Positions 37,582 through 48,689 of a DNA stretch of 64,000 nucleotides are shown here, one piece after another (within the stretch, counting starts at the first letter, position 1; each line of letters opens with the position of its first letter). Under the pieces are notes generated by a model that was not told where the DNA came from, did not search any database, and saw only the letters and a program-made list of their open reading frames with translations. Both the position numbers and the translations under genes were made by a program. Origin of the DNA: Ailurus styani (Eukaryota > Chordata > Mammalia > Carnivora > Ailuridae); NCBI GenBank assembly GCA_002007465.1, contig LNAC01000349.1, forward strand, positions 1,486,726 to 1,550,725, read 5' to 3'.

Positions 37582-39154
37582 GAATTGACTGACCTTACGG
37601 AATTAGGGGAAGTAAAAGGAGTCCATTTTTAAAGATAGATTACCCGTCCTTGGAAAGAAATCTAAAACACTCAACATTTTTTTATATTATTAGCCAATGA
37701 AGCCCCTAAGAATTTCTTAGACCTCAAAAGAGGATTGGATTGCCATTCAGATGGCATATTAATAACTAAGATACCCACCTTTTCAAATTCTCATTAATAG
37801 GTCATAAGTGTGGTTGGTAAAGTTGCTAATAGTGAATCAAAATTCATGAAAAAGCTTAAATAATGCCACGCAGTGCCTTCTAAGTATTCCACAGATAGAA
37901 AATATGAGCACGTTAAAATCCAAACAGCAACTTCAAAATACCACAAAAGAAACAAACAAAAAAAAGGACAACAAACCTTAAATCAGATAAAATGCTATCA
38001 CTGAATAATAAATGTATCTGGGCTAGCATACTAAAAACTTTAGTATCTTTATCCATATCACTGAAATGCAAATAGAGTTGGTCAATGGGACAGTTTGATG
38101 TAGTGAGAACCCCAAGTATCCTCCTGCCCTTTTAAAAGAGATATAATTTAAACTTCTCAAGGTCAACATTTTGAACAATTATCAATGATTTCCCCTGGAG
38201 CTTGTAAACCTACACTAAGTAATCCCAACATGCTTGCTTTTCCTTGTATTTTTTTTAGGCCATGTGATGATAAATATCAGTATCCACTCATTCCCTTCTA
38301 ATTTGCAGTTTTAAAAAATGAGACAATTGAATGAATTACAACTATGTGTTAAATAATAAAGAATTGTAAATAAAAGCCCAAAAACAAACATAGGAACAAA
38401 GTGCACCATTTGTCTGGGTATTTCAGATGTTCAGGAGCCTTTTTGGTTTACTTCCTGATTGTCAAATACCAACCAATTCCAAAAAAAGGTGACGTTCCAA
38501 GTAACCCAATTCCACACCGATGCACAGCTGTTACTCTTTAAAAAACAGCAATAACAAAAAGCCCTGAATTTTCAGTTATAACAAATGTCCAATAGACACT
38601 TGTCTAATAGTACATACATAAAATCACAAAACTATACACACACACAAATACACACATATACACTCATGAAGTTTGCTGTCAAATACTAAAAGGAGGAAGA
38701 GAACACTTAGAACACTTCACAACCTATAAGAAGAGACAGCAGTAATAATCCTTAATGATAGCTTATCTGGAGAATCACAGTCTAATGTTACCTGGATATA
38801 TAAACACACCAGATTTATGTATGAACAATCAGTACTTTTCAACTAAAAAAAAATTATCTGAACATTAAAAAAATTCCTTATATTACTTTTCTTTTTTGAC
38901 TGGCATAATCCCTAATATTTCCATTTTCATGTTTGTCTTAAGTTTTTCTGAAATCTTAAGAGAATTGACCATTTTTTCAATATAACTGTGAATACTTAAT
39001 ACTATATTTGCTAACAGGTATGCCTAAAACTAATTTCAAAAGCAGTATTAATGAAATTAGTGAAAGTCTTATGCATACACTAATTATCAATGAAAGACTA
39101 TTCTAAAAGCAAAAGGCACTTTAGTTTATCTCTGGATCCAAGTATCCCTATAAC
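37582..39154. other. Intronic sequence without clear features
   Basis: AT-rich unique sequence with a short CA-rich tract near 38636. No gene. Confidence 0.4.
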
Positions 39155-39400
39155 ATATACGATATGGAGCAAGAGCTCTAGAATCAAAATGCCTGGGTCT
39201 AAATTCTAGCAAAGCAACTTTTGGTCCAGGTAATCTTGGATAAATTGTTTCACCTCTCTATATTTCATTTACCTAGTCTATAAAGTGGGGATAACAGTAT
39301 TAGCTAGTTTCTAGAGTTGCTGTAATGATTACACTGAAACACTGCATATAAAGAATTTGGCAGAATGCTTATTGAGAACACAGTGAACATTCAATAGACA
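39155..39400 (-). repeat. MIR, antisense
   Basis: GAGCTCTAGAATCAAAATGCCTGGGTCTAAATTCTAGC...TAGTCTATAAAGTGGGGATAACAGTATTAGC is reverse MIR, nearly complete. Confidence 0.85.
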
Positions 39401-41129
39401 TATCACATGTCAATCACATTAGTATTTGTGCCCACTTTCTATTAAAGTAGCCTACTTATTTTTAGCTTCAAAAGCCTAGTATTTCACATGGTATAATTAA
39501 GGATAATGAAAAAGAGTCCTAATGTTAGTGCTTTGTACCAGTGTTACTAATATTTTTGCCAGCCTACCCACCTCTCTGACTTTAGGGGATGTCTACTCAA
39601 TCCTAGCCCTATAAGTTCATTTACATTTCACCACCATCTAAAATGCAAGTTTCTAGAAAAACAGTTCCTCTTACATCAGAAATGTCTACTTTTTATTATT
39701 AAATTGATTTCAAAGGACAATCAAGAAATTAATGACTCCAGAATAATTTTAAAAGAGAATATATTAAGGGATCCATATTTTATGCCATTGTTGGCCACAG
39801 CATGCTGGAGACAAAAGGAAAAATTGATTTGGCAGAATTGAGAAACAAAAAAAATACACAATGCCTCAATCTGATCAAATCAGAATGCTTCTAAGAAAAC
39901 TCTTCAACACAAAATATAATATTCAACTATTTACAAAAACTTAACTTGTATACCCTTTAAAAGTAGACCTTTGTCCCTAAAACATAAGCAAAAGTGGGCG
40001 GGGGGGATTGTAAACTGAAAATCCAAATCTACAGAGTTTTATCTTTATATTTTATACTAGACCAAGCACATTACAGATACAATATATATTGAAATAATTT
40101 TCTGAATGTTCATTACGTGTTGGGTATTAACTCATTTTTAAAAACAGAAATCTCAGTAATAAATAGAATAGAATAAATATCTCTTTTTAATTTATGTCCC
40201 TTATCAATTTAATGGTAAAAACTTGGAAAAACAATTAAATTGTTCTCCTTTAACTCTCAGTTTTTCCTTGTACTATTCACACAGGTCTTTATACAAATAT
40301 GTATTTCTACATCACATTCAACCAATTTCAAAGACAATTCACATAACGAAGGAAAATTTGTACACTCTAAAATAGAAGGAAGACTGCAGCCTCTACTCTA
40401 AAACCAGTAAATGATAAAAATACCTCTACTCTTGAAATCATGTACAATTCCCTTTCCACCACATTCCCTGCCCCCAAAAATACTAGAAAATGATGCTAAA
40501 TGTTCCAACAAACTAATTTACTTACAGTGATTATGTTTATAGAACAGTATCTAGGAAATCAGGTTGGTCCTGTTAGTACCAGCATGTACTCCAGTCACAC
40601 CCACGTGCCGTCCCTCCATTTTCCATTGCAGGGTGGAGCATCACAAGACACACCACAGACTTAGAGTCTGCCCATCCCCATCCCTATCCCACAATCCCAT
40701 GAGTCTTATTAAAAAGTATGAAACTGTGGCATCAGGTCAGCATGTGTCTGTTTCACAGCATTCTCTATACCTAAAGCACACAAAAACAGAGCTTCCCCCA
40801 TTCTCAGAATCTGCTGCTGACACTTAAAAAACTCTGGCTTCACTAGCCTTGCTGTTTCTCCAAAACAGTATCTCACACCTGCAACTGAAGTCCAAAACAA
40901 GGGGCAGGTGGCACAGAGTGCAAGAACTGATTTTCATGTGAACTACACCAACTAAATGAATGTCACCTCATTTTCTCAATGCCATTCCCAATCAGCCATA
41001 AATTGATTTGTGAATCTCTGGTTCCCTTAGTTTTGTCCTAGTACCTTTGCCTTATAATCATTACACAATTAGCACTCTATAGATGCATGCAACAAGAAAT
41101 CATGAAATTCTTATACAAAAGTATTAGTG
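39401..41129. other. Intronic sequence, mostly unique
   Basis: The part 40560-40900 is less AT-rich and carries an open frame of 87 codons from 40564. That frame shows no family motif and no splice context, so I treat it as noncoding. Confidence 0.4.
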
Positions 41130-41318
41130 ATTTTTTAAAGATTTTATTTATTTATTTGACAGAGAAAGAGAGAGATCACAAGTAGGCAGAGAGGCAAGTG
41201 GGGGGGGGCAGGTTTCCTGCTGAGCAGAGAGCCGGATGTGGGACCCGATCCCAGGACCCTGAAATCATGACCCGAGGTGAAGGCAGAGGTTTGACCCACT
41301 GAGCCACCCAGGCGCCCG
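41130..41318 (-). repeat. Can-SINE, antisense, young
   Basis: Perfect target duplication AAAGTATTAGTG at 41118-41129 and 41319-41330. Confidence 0.96.
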
Positions 41319-41752
41319 AAAGTATTAGTGTTTTAACAACTCTGGAAAGGTCTGACTGGGAAACAAATGAAAACTTAATGAAAGTAAGGCTTTAAGTCTC
41401 ACACACAAGCTCTCATCCACATAAACATGGATGACCTAGAAATTGACTAAATTCTAATAACCTAATCTTTAGATGTCACAAGGAGATTAAACTCACTCGG
41501 GAACAGACTAACTCTAAGTTGCCACGTAGTTTTTGGTTTTAATACAAGATGACTAAATACTGCACAATAATACGAAACTGCTATTAATTATTCTCTCTTC
41601 ACTAAAAAAACTTGATGTTAAAAGCTTTATATGAGGAAATAAATGATACCCACTGATTTACTTTCCTCTTTCTAAATCTTATATTTAAAAATTAAACCTA
41701 GCCAATTAGCTAAATTTTTGCCAACAGTACACCAAAAGGACTTATTACTACT

Positions 41753-41955
41753 ATTTTTTTAAAGATTTTATTCATTTATTTGACAGAGAAAGAGAGAGAG
41801 AGATCACAAGTAGGCAGAGAGGCAGGCAGAGGGAGAGGGGGAAGAAGGCCCCCTGCCAAGCAGGGAGCCGGATGCGGGGCTCGACCCCAGGACCCTGAGA
41901 TCATGACCTGAGCCGAAAGCAGAGGCTTTAACCCACTGAGCCACCCAGGTGCCCC
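41753..41955 (-). repeat. Can-SINE, antisense (first of tandem pair)
   Basis: TTTTTTTAAAGATTTTATTCATTTATTTGACAG start, GAGCCACCCAGGTGCCCC end. Confidence 0.95.
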
Positions 41956-41959
41956 ACTA

Positions 41960-42144
41960 ATTTTTTTTAAAAGATTTTATTTATTTGACACAGAGAGACA
42001 CAGCGAGAGAGGAAACACATGCAGGGGACTGGGAGAGGGAGAAGCAGGCTTCCCGATGAGTAGGGAGCCTGATGCGGGGCTTGAATCCCAGGACCTTGGG
42101 ATCATGACCTGAGCCAAAGGCAGACTGAGCCACCCATTCGCCCC
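41960..42144 (-). repeat. Can-SINE, antisense (second of tandem pair)
   Basis: It begins about five bases after the previous SINE ends and belongs to a different, more diverged type (GACACAGAGAGACACAGCGAGAG). So the pair is two insertions, not a duplication. Confidence 0.93.
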
Positions 42145-42373
42145 TATGACTAATATTTTAACCAAAATCACCATAGAAAGTCCTTTACCTTCTCTTTTTT
42201 GAGTAAAATATCACACAATTCTACAGAAGGAACTGTATAGCTGCTAACATTTACTTAAAAACACTTGCGTCTGAATGTGAACTAAAAAGAAACACTGGTT
42301 TCACCCCAGTAAGTAAAAAGAAATGTTTGAAATATACAATTTAAATACATGATTTAAACTTGGGATTAAAGCA

Positions 42374-42565
42374 GGGCACCCGGGTGGCACAGTCTGTTAA
42401 GTGCCTGACTCTTCTTGGTTTGGGCTCAGAGTTGTGAGATCGAGCCCCACTTTGGGCTCTGCCCTCAGCATGGAGTCTGATTGAGCTTCTCTCCTCCTGT
42501 TCTTCTACCCCTCCTGCTTGTGCTCTCCCTCTCTCTAAATAAGTAAACCTTTAAGATAATAAACA
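42374..42565 (+). repeat. Can-SINE
   Basis: GGGCACCCGGGTGGCACAG head. Target duplication AAACTTGGGAT on both sides. Confidence 0.94.
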
Positions 42566-42663
42566 AACTTGGGATGAATGCTTAACTCAACCAAAAAGGC
42601 AAAAAATATATTATAAATCAACTTTTAATTACCGCTGGAGCCTTCACAAACCAAATAAAGACT

Positions 42664-42696
42664 ATTATTACTATTATTATTATTATTATTATTTTA
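42664..42696. repeat. (ATT)n microsatellite
   Basis: About ten TTA/ATT units with one interruption. Confidence 0.9.
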
Positions 42697-42792
42697 AGTG
42701 CAAAGTTTACCAAAGAATAATCATTATTTATGAAAAACAGGTTTTAAATGTACCAAAGATTAAATTAAAGGCTATTTAAAATATCTAGTTTT

Positions 42793-43013
42793 GGGGCAGC
42801 CTGGGTGGCTCAGTCGGTTACGCATCTGCCTTCGACTCAGGTAATGATCCCAGAGTCCTAGAACTGAGTCCCGTGTTGGGCACCCTGCTCAGCAGGAAGC
42901 CTGCTTCTCCCTTTCCCCCAGGCTGCAGCTCCCCCTGCTTGTGCTCTGTCTCTCTCTCTCTCTCTTTCTCTCTGTCAGATAAATAAAATCTTAAAAAAAT
43001 AAAATAAAAAATA
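42793..43013 (+). repeat. Can-SINE
   Basis: GGGGCAGCCTGGGTGGCTCAGTCGG head, AAATAAAATCTT tail with A/T expansion. Flanks AAAATATCTAGTTT and AAAATATCTAAAGTTT. Confidence 0.95.
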
Positions 43014-43419
43014 AAATATCTAAAGTTTTTACGTTACAGTTTAGTCCAAAAAATATTTCCAGTTTTTCGATAAATTACCATGGAACTGTTATAACTAGGG
43101 TCAAGGGTGAGGCTTTTGAATCTACATAAAAAATTACTTTCTTTTTTAAGACATTATTTAATAGAAAGCATTTAAATAAAAACCATTAGTTTACTGCTCC
43201 CAAAAATAAATCCAACATTTTTAGGCGAAAGAAAATTATAAACTGTGCAATTAATAGACTGTAAAGTTAAATATCATTGCCAGTAACCAAATGCTGTCTG
43301 CTGAACTTTAAGGGAACTTACTGTACATTAAATTTTTAAAAAGTGAACTCATCTACCTTCTCATCTCAGCACTTTCTCAACTTTCCCATTACAATCGACA
43401 ATATAACTCGGCGGTCAAG

Positions 43420-44200
43420 TCTTCTAGACCAACAACATCAGAATTTATTTTTAACTCCTGACTCCTTCCCAAATATTCCCCTTCGATCCAATCCAAAATC
43501 CTGCCAGTTCGTCATTCACACTATCTCTCAAATGTGTTATTTTCATACCATTTTCACTTTTTATTTTATATTTCCTCATGTTCACAACATACCCCACTAT
43601 CCCCCTGAAAGGGCTCTAATATTTACTGTAATGCATTAATTCAGATGTCCAAATCACCTTCAAATAAATACCTCGTTCACCAACCTGCAGTAAATCGCAA
43701 TCTCTCTTGAATCACAACCAAACTCTTACAGGACCCCTGTGCTCTCCATCAGCTATGGTTAACACATTTTCCAAACTCTCTTCTTATTTTCCTACTTAGG
43801 CCCCTTTAACTCAGATTTACTCAGATGTACTTACCAGATTTGGTAAGTACAAAAATTATCTACCTGCCACACAAAAATCACCATCTCTGTGCCTCTGTCC
43901 ATTCCTTCCCTCTAGAATCCTTTTTGCTTCCCTATCAATTCAAGCGATGGCCTCTTCTTTAACACCTGTCTTAAAACAGATCTCTGCAGGAAGTCCTTCC
44001 TCTCCAACCCGGAGGCCTCACCCCTGTAATCTTCATCCCTCAGAACAAAGCATTCTCTTTGTATTTATAATCTTGCAGTCATCATGACACTTTTTTCATA
44101 TTTTGTCCCATAACATGTCTCTACGACTAAATGATAAGCTTTTGAGGCCAAGGACTTTAATTCCTTTATAGATCTCTCTTTTGAACAGGGGTCCCTTAGA
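43420..44200 (+). repeat. Ancient L2-type LINE fragment
   Basis: CAGGAAGTCCTTCCTCTCC, ...CTTTGTATTTATAATC...ATGATAAGCTTTTGAGGCCAAGGACTTTAATTCC follow the L2 3' end (CAGGAAGCCTTCC...GTAAGCTCCTTGAGGGCAGGGAC). Limits are approximate. Confidence 0.55.
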
Positions 44201-46333
<2,133 letters not shown>

Positions 46334-46384
46334 TCACCCTCTTTTCCTTCCTTCCTTTTCTTCCTTTTGTTTTATGTTGGGGTG

Positions 46385-46408
46385 TTAGGTTAATGATGAA
46401 TGCAGCAT
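46385..46408 (-). other. Short upstream ORF, 7 codons, nearest the GSK3B start
   Basis: ATG at 46408 gives MLHSSLT and stop. Its stop lies about 70 bases before the GSK3B ATG. The start context is weak (T at -3, C at +4), so leaky scanning would pass it. Confidence 0.35.
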
Positions 46409-46514
46409 TAAGTTCTCCCACAAGATTAAAAAAAAAAAACGACTTCGTCCTCTTGGCTTTTCACTCCTTTTTGTACAGCTATGAAAAAAAAAAAACGAGC
46501 GATGTATTTCTCCT

Positions 46515-46544
46515 TCAAGACAGATCAGGATGGATATTTAACAT
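46515..46544 (-). other. Short upstream ORF, 9 codons
   Basis: ATG at 46544 gives MLNIHPDLS and stop, in the AT-richer part of the GSK3B leader. Confidence 0.35.
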
Positions 46545-46636
46545 ATAGATGATTTGGGGCTGGGGAAAAAATACAGTTCTTTCCCCTCTCTTTCCTTGGA
46601 GGGGAAAAAGGGAGGGGGGAGTCTTAAAAAAATATA

Positions 46637-46644
46637 TCACGTGA
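46637..46644. promoter_or_regulatory. Palindromic E-box TCACGTGA
   Basis: The octamer TCACGTGA is the optimal palindrome for the bHLH-zip group USF, MYC/MAX and MITF/TFEB (CLEAR-type). It lies in the GSK3B leader about 320 bases upstream of the ATG. Use by a particular factor is not shown. Confidence 0.5.
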
Positions 46645-46769
46645 AACGGGGGCAAATACTTGATTGAAAATAAGTACTTTGAATATTCTATTTTCCTCGG
46701 GGATTTTTTTTCCGAGTCAATGAAGAAGGGAAGCGGCGGAAGGATCACGAGTCTCACGCTTGAAAAGAA

Positions 46770-46807
46770 GGGGGGATGGGAAGGAGGGAGGGAGAGGGAG
46801 GGGGTGG
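46770..46807 (+). other. G-rich tract with G-quadruplex potential
   Basis: On the plus strand there are at least five runs of three or more G separated by one to five bases. GSK3B is transcribed from the other strand, so the G-rich strand is the template and the RNA would be C-rich. Confidence 0.6.
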
Positions 46808-46910
46808 CTCGGAGATGCGACGGGAAACGCTGCGGCTCCGGCAGCGGCGGGATCCGGCGGGCAGACGGCGGGGGCCCGGCGAACTGGAGGGCGGCAGAGT
46901 CGCGAGTCAG

Positions 46911-47069
46911 TCAGCGGCGGGCGGTGGCGGCGGCTCCTCTTCTCATTGCGCCAGGAGCAGCTGCAGGCGGCGGCTGGATCCAGCGGCCATGGCGGCGGCT
47001 GTGGCGGAGGCAGCTCCCTTCAGACCCCAGGCAGCGGATCCTCGACTGCTCCCCATACGCCGGGGACAT
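46911..47069 (-). other. Second, overlapping upstream ORF, 52 codons
   Basis: The ATG at 47069 (MSPAYGEQ...) opens a frame that ends at 46911, overlapping the neighbouring 37-codon upstream ORF in another frame. Its start context is weak (C at -3, T at +4). An in-frame ATG at 46946 overlaps the stop of the neighbour as ATGA, an arrangement that allows termination-reinitiation. The peptide resembles no family I know. Confidence 0.4.
46943..47056 (-). other. Upstream ORF in the GSK3B leader, 37 codons
   Basis: From the ATG at 47056 (MGSSRGSAAW...) the frame runs to TGA at 46943. An internal in-frame ATG at 46990 sits in the context GCCGCCGCCATGG, an essentially perfect Kozak site, and would give a 15-residue peptide MAAGSSRRLQLLLAQ. 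It is out of frame and about 630 bases upstream of the GSK3B start. If the mRNA starts upstream of 47.06 kb, scanning ribosomes would meet it first. Translation is inference. Confidence 0.55.
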
Positions 47070-47237
47070 GGGAACCCGGCAACCGCTTCCGTCCCCTGGG
47101 GCCCCCTCCCCCGTCCGCGGCACCAGCGCGGCCGCCCTCCCGCCTCTCGCCTCTGCTCGGTGCCCGCTCAGGAAGTGTCCGCGCTTTGCCCCCAGCCCGG
47201 AGCCCTGTCAGCGGCTACGGACCCGGCTCCTCCTCGC

Positions 47238-47306
47238 TTCCTTCCTTCCTTCCTTTGTCACTCGGCCCGGGCGGCGGCGGCGGCGGTGGCGGCAGCGGCA
47301 GCAGCA
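47238..47306. repeat. CCTT tract followed by CGG trinucleotide tract
   Basis: CTTCCTTCCTTCC (47238 on) is followed at 47270-47287 by about six GGC units, then interrupted GGC/AGC units to 47306. In the GSK3B direction it reads as GCC repeats. From an ATG at 47317 these would encode a run of alanines ending at TGA 47258, if that part is transcribed. Confidence 0.7.
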
Positions 47307-47540
47307 CAAGCCTGCATTCGCCCGGGTCGGGGGCTGCTCTGTGTAAGGAGCGCCGTCTGCGCAGCCGCCTAGCTCTTCCCCCACTCCCCCTCCCCCCTCC
47401 TACTCGTCCTCCGCCTCCTTCCTCCCCCACCCAGCCTTACACCGCCCAGCGCCCCGCCAGCCGCGTAACAGGCGTCTGGGAATCGCCGGCCGAGGTCCGC
47501 GCCCGCCCGCTTCGGCTACGGAGCCGAAACCAGAGCAGAG

Positions 47541-48113
47541 CCAATCACGGACGTCGATTGTTTGCTACTCCTCCCGGAAAAAGCCGATCGACCTGAGAAA
47601 CCAATTAGGAAGTGTCGCTGGAAATCCACGCCCAAAAAGCGGAAAATGCCGAAGATAGCCGAACGAGAAGAAGGTGGGTTCTCGTTCTGTGGCTGGCTAG
47701 AGGAGAAATTCGACAGTGGCAGCAGCGGCCAATCACAGTGGCCGGCCCTCACGAAAAAGCCTGAAGAGTTAAGGACGGTGAAACCCGGAGTCACTGGTGA
47801 AACAGCACAGCCCGGCGCCGCGGCCGCCTTGTAATTGGCTGACAACTCCGCTGCGAGTGTACCTCCCTCAGTGATTGGTGAAGCGAGGGGGGCTTCCGAG
47901 GACCGTATGGCCAGTCAGAACGTCTCCTCCCTCGCCAAGGTGGGGAGAAGAAGAAAGAAAAGGGAGGGCGTCTATAAAGCGCCTTCTCATTGGCTTGAAG
48001 CTTTGGAACTGGAGTGGGGGCAAAAGGGAAAAGGAGGGAGGCCGAAACCCGTCGCGGCGGCCAATCAGCACTCACTGCCGTCCAATCGCAAGACCTAGAT
48101 GCGGTGTGATTGG
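47541..48113. promoter_or_regulatory. Array of nine CCAAT (NF-Y type) boxes
   Basis: CCAAT occurs on the plus strand at 47541, 47601, 47729, 48061 and 48082. The reverse form ATTGG occurs at 47834, 47874, 47989 and 48109. Most extend to the NF-Y preference (CCAATCA, AGCCAAT, CACCAATC, GGCCAATC). Nine copies in 573 bp of GC-rich DNA, where AT-containing pentamers should be uncommon, point to functional promoter elements. They lie just upstream of the presumed GSK3B start and in both orientations, so they could serve a bidirectional promoter. Binding itself is inference. Confidence 0.8.
47973..47979 (+). promoter_or_regulatory. TATA-like element on the plus strand (TATAAAG)
   Basis: The sequence GGCGTCTATAAAGCGCC contains TATAAAG in an otherwise GC-rich region, flanked by CCAAT boxes on both sides. 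If used, it would direct plus-strand transcription from about 48.0 kb, away from GSK3B. Confidence 0.4.
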
Positions 48114-48689
48114 CCTTCCGCCGCCGGTGGCGGTCCCAAGAGCGGAGGGAAGCTCCAGTGGGGTCGTGGCGGACGGTGCGATGGGTTTGTCTGCGGCTTC
48201 TCTCAGCCGTTGTGGAAACCGCAGACAGGGAGCGCGGGCACGTTGCGCAGCCGGTCTGAAACTGCTGCGGTCGGCGGCGCTGGGCTTGGAGCGCTCAAGC
48301 GAACAGAGAGTTCAGAGGGGCTCTCCCCACCCACCAAGAGTCTCTCGGCCCGGCGCGGCTCAAATTGCGCGCCGGAGCCTTACCTCCGCCCGGGATAGCG
48401 CGTCCGAAGAACCAGCGTCTTCCCCGAAAGGGCCAGACGGGTCCAGGGCGCCTACCGGCCCGGGTGTGAACTCTCAGACGCTAAAGTAGGAACAAAGCTC
48501 CTTGAGAAGCAGCGCCTCCGGGCGCTCGCGCCCTGCCCAGCAGCGGTGGCCATTGATCAAGTGAGGCCGACTGCGCCGGGTGCGCGCAGCCGGGCCGGGC
48601 CTCTGGAAACGCCCCTGAGAATGAGCTCATGCTGGATGCGCGCGCTCCTTGGGCGCGACTGCCCAGCGCAAAGCGAGCCCCGAAAACAG
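48005..48689 (+). ncRNA. Putative first exon of a transcript divergent from GSK3B
   Basis: This is inferred, not seen as a known gene. The exon would start about 30 bases after the TATA-like element at 47973 and end at the donor ACAG/GTAGGG at 48689/48690. The stretch is CpG-rich and lies head-to-head with GSK3B across a CCAAT array, the usual setting for a divergent long noncoding RNA. Mammalian GSK3B is reported to have such a partner. It contains ATG frames of 99 codons (48099-48398) and 102 codons (48181-48489) in different frames. Neither resembles a protein I know. Exon limits are uncertain. Confidence 0.33.

Noticed and set aside
40564..40900. Overlapping 87- and 63-codon frames in a less AT-rich patch, considered as a processed pseudogene
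   Set aside because: No similarity to a known protein, no poly(A) tail and no target duplication seen.
46660..47596. Long plus-strand frames of 198-278 codons across the GC-rich block
   Set aside because: They lie antisense to the GSK3B leader, consist of Arg/Gly/Ala/Pro-rich text typical of stop-poor GC-rich DNA, and match no family. The 228-codon frame starts at TTG, not ATG.
47875..48180. N-terminal extension that would make the plus-strand frame 204 codons long
   Set aside because: The extension begins at TTG. The first ATG in that frame is at 48181.
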